Assembly: GCA_016937155.1 (NCBI GenBank)
Contig: JAFGWM010000025.1
Coordinates: 1 to 64,000 of the forward strand
Length of the DNA stretch: 64,000 bases
Reading direction: 5' to 3'
DNA from: Deltaproteobacteria bacterium
GTDB lineage: Bacteria; Myxococcota_A; Polyangia; HGW-17
Shown here: positions 63,123-64,000 of the stretch, in pieces
How the letters are laid out: each line of letters starts with the position of its first letter
Numbering within the stretch: the stretch's first letter is position 1
Translations under genes and position numbers: made by a program
Notes under the pieces: generated by a model
What the model was told of the DNA's origin: nothing
Databases searched by the model: none
What the model saw: the letters and a program-made list of their open reading frames with translations, nothing else

Positions 63123-64000
63123 TTCTTCACCATTTCTTTCTGTTTGATATGAGTGAATGGCGACGTCTTCATCAACCTAACACTCTGTCCATCAAACACT
63201 GCTCTGTGGCCGATTGTAATAATCTGTTCGCCCTCTTTCAGTCCTTCTCTGATCTCTGTGATTGAATTGTCCACCATCCCCGGTTTAACAATCTTTCTTC
63301 GTGCCAGACCGTTTTCATACGTGAAAACATAGGTGAAACCACCACGACTTATAACAGCATCAGAGGGAACTGCTATTTTATTACCCTTGCTGGAAAGCTT
63401 TAGATTTATTCGGGCGAACATCCCTATTTTCAGAGGTCTTTTGATTTCTATTTTCTTCCCATCCAGGATGTAACTTATTGGCTTATTTTGAATAAGAACT
63501 GTGGTTTTCAGTGTTCGGGTGACCGGATCCAGAAATTCCCCTATTTTTTCCACCTTTCCGTCAAATTCATGCTCCCATGCATCAACTTTGATTTTTGCAG
63601 TGAGTCCCTTATGAAGCCACGGAATAAACTGCTCCCTCACGTGAAATTCAACTTTCATTGTGTCAAGATCAGCTATAACAACCAGGGGTGAATTTTTCAT
63701 GGCCTGGGCACTGCTCATCAAATCCCCCTCTTCAACATTTTTTACAATAACTGTTCCACCCATTGGAGCCTTTAATGTTGCATCTGACCAGCTTGAGGAA
63801 ACCAGGGAAACCGAAGCACTTGCCATTTTAACCTGCTGCTGTGCCACTTTGTAACCGATATCGATTTTTTCAAATTCACTTTTTGAAATGGCTTTTTCAT
63901 CATAAAGAGTTTTCATTCTCTTATAATTTACTTCCATATTCTGAAGATTCAGTTTCGCCTGGCTCAGACCGGCTCGTGCCTGATTATAATTAAGGGCAAT
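63119..64000 (-). CDS. RND periplasmic adaptor (HlyD/MFP), partial at window edge
   Basis: The frame is open to the right edge, so the N-terminus is outside the window; 293 residues are visible. It has the hairpin end (KRMKTLYDEKAISKSEFEKI), the lipoyl-like GGTVIVKNVEEGDL, a beta barrel, and the C-terminal membrane-proximal part (GMFARINLKL, IAVPSDAVI). It links the RND permease to an outer-membrane channel not seen here. Confidence 0.9.
   Translation of the reverse strand: MALNYNQARAGLSQAKLNLQNMEVNYKRMKTLYDEKAISKSEFEKIDIGYKVAQQQVKMASASVSLVSSSWSDATLKAPMGGTVIVKNVEEGDLMSSAQAMKNSPLVVIADLDTMKVEFHVREQFIPWLHKGLTAKIKVDAWEHEFDGKVEKIGEFLDPVTRTLKTTVLIQNKPISYILDGKKIEIKRPLKIGMFARINLKLSSKGNKIAVPSDAVISRGGFTYVFTYENGLARRKIVKPGMVDNSITEIREGLKEGEQIITIGHRAVFDGQSVRLMKTSPFTHIKQKEMVKK

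Noticed and set aside
1-64000. tRNA, rRNA, CRISPR, insertion sequence or prophage
   Set aside because: I scanned intergenic stretches for T-loop motifs, direct repeats with spacers, transposase motifs and terminal inverted repeats, and found none convincing.

Overview
The window looks like a chromosomal segment of a low-GC (roughly 40%, judged by eye) Gram-negative bacterium. Its features are RND/TolC efflux, a putative outer-membrane porin, a TolC-type outer-membrane factor and at least eight predicted lipoproteins. Several lipoproteins carry Asn/Thr-rich linkers, thrombospondin-3-like calcium repeats or Cys-rich repeat modules, a style common in Myxococcota/Bradymonadota-type 'deltaproteobacteria'. 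That placement is an inference from protein style, not from a marker gene. TTG starts with good Shine-Dalgarno sequences recur. I saw no tRNA, rRNA, CRISPR array, transposase or phage structural gene.

Layout. 0-20 kb: surface lipoproteins, an HI0933-type flavoprotein, YcaO, a double flavodoxin-like protein, a decayed hybrid histidine kinase, a WYL regulator, an RND-TolC-NlpC/P60 operon, and an RlmL-type rRNA methyltransferase. 20-22.6 kb: an RRM RNA-binding protein and two lipoproteins. 22.6-30.8 kb: one long minus-strand run, purH(N-terminal domain)-purD-purE-(YrdC/TrmN6 fusion)-queC-queE-queD-folE2-(YaaA/DUF6884-like gene)-dpdA-like. Purine synthesis supplies GTP, the four que/fol enzymes turn it into preQ0, and a DpdA-like transglycosylase could place that base in DNA. 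30.9-42.2 kb: Cys-rich lipoproteins, a hybrid histidine kinase split by one in-frame stop, a GNAT/amino-acid racemase pair, a DraG-like hydrolase, TruC, another RNA/DNA methyltransferase and a TudS(DUF523)-DUF1722 protein. 42.7-46.8 kb: ammonium transporter, porin, an expansin-like lipoprotein and a small membrane protein.

47.6-58.2 kb holds one tightly packed operon for a membrane complex combining Mrp-type Na+/H+ antiporter subunits with complex I/group-4-hydrogenase-like subunits. The catalytic subunit lacks the NiFe ligands, so this is not a hydrogenase. Two antiporter modules are fused in one 1045-residue protein, and the NuoI-like ferredoxin subunit is fused to a GltD/NfnB-type NAD(P)H flavoprotein. 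It most resembles the hydrogenase-related (Ehr/Mbx-like) complexes and may couple NAD(P)H or ferredoxin redox chemistry to ion pumping.

58.2-64 kb: a myo-inositol-phosphate synthase gene split by one in-frame TAG, then an adaptor-RND-PII-like efflux operon running off the right edge.

The two most unusual systems are the minimal preQ0/DpdA operon and the Mrp-Nuo-GltD complex. Three signaling or metabolic genes are broken (two by single stops, one by several frameshifts), which suggests either ongoing gene decay or sequence errors.
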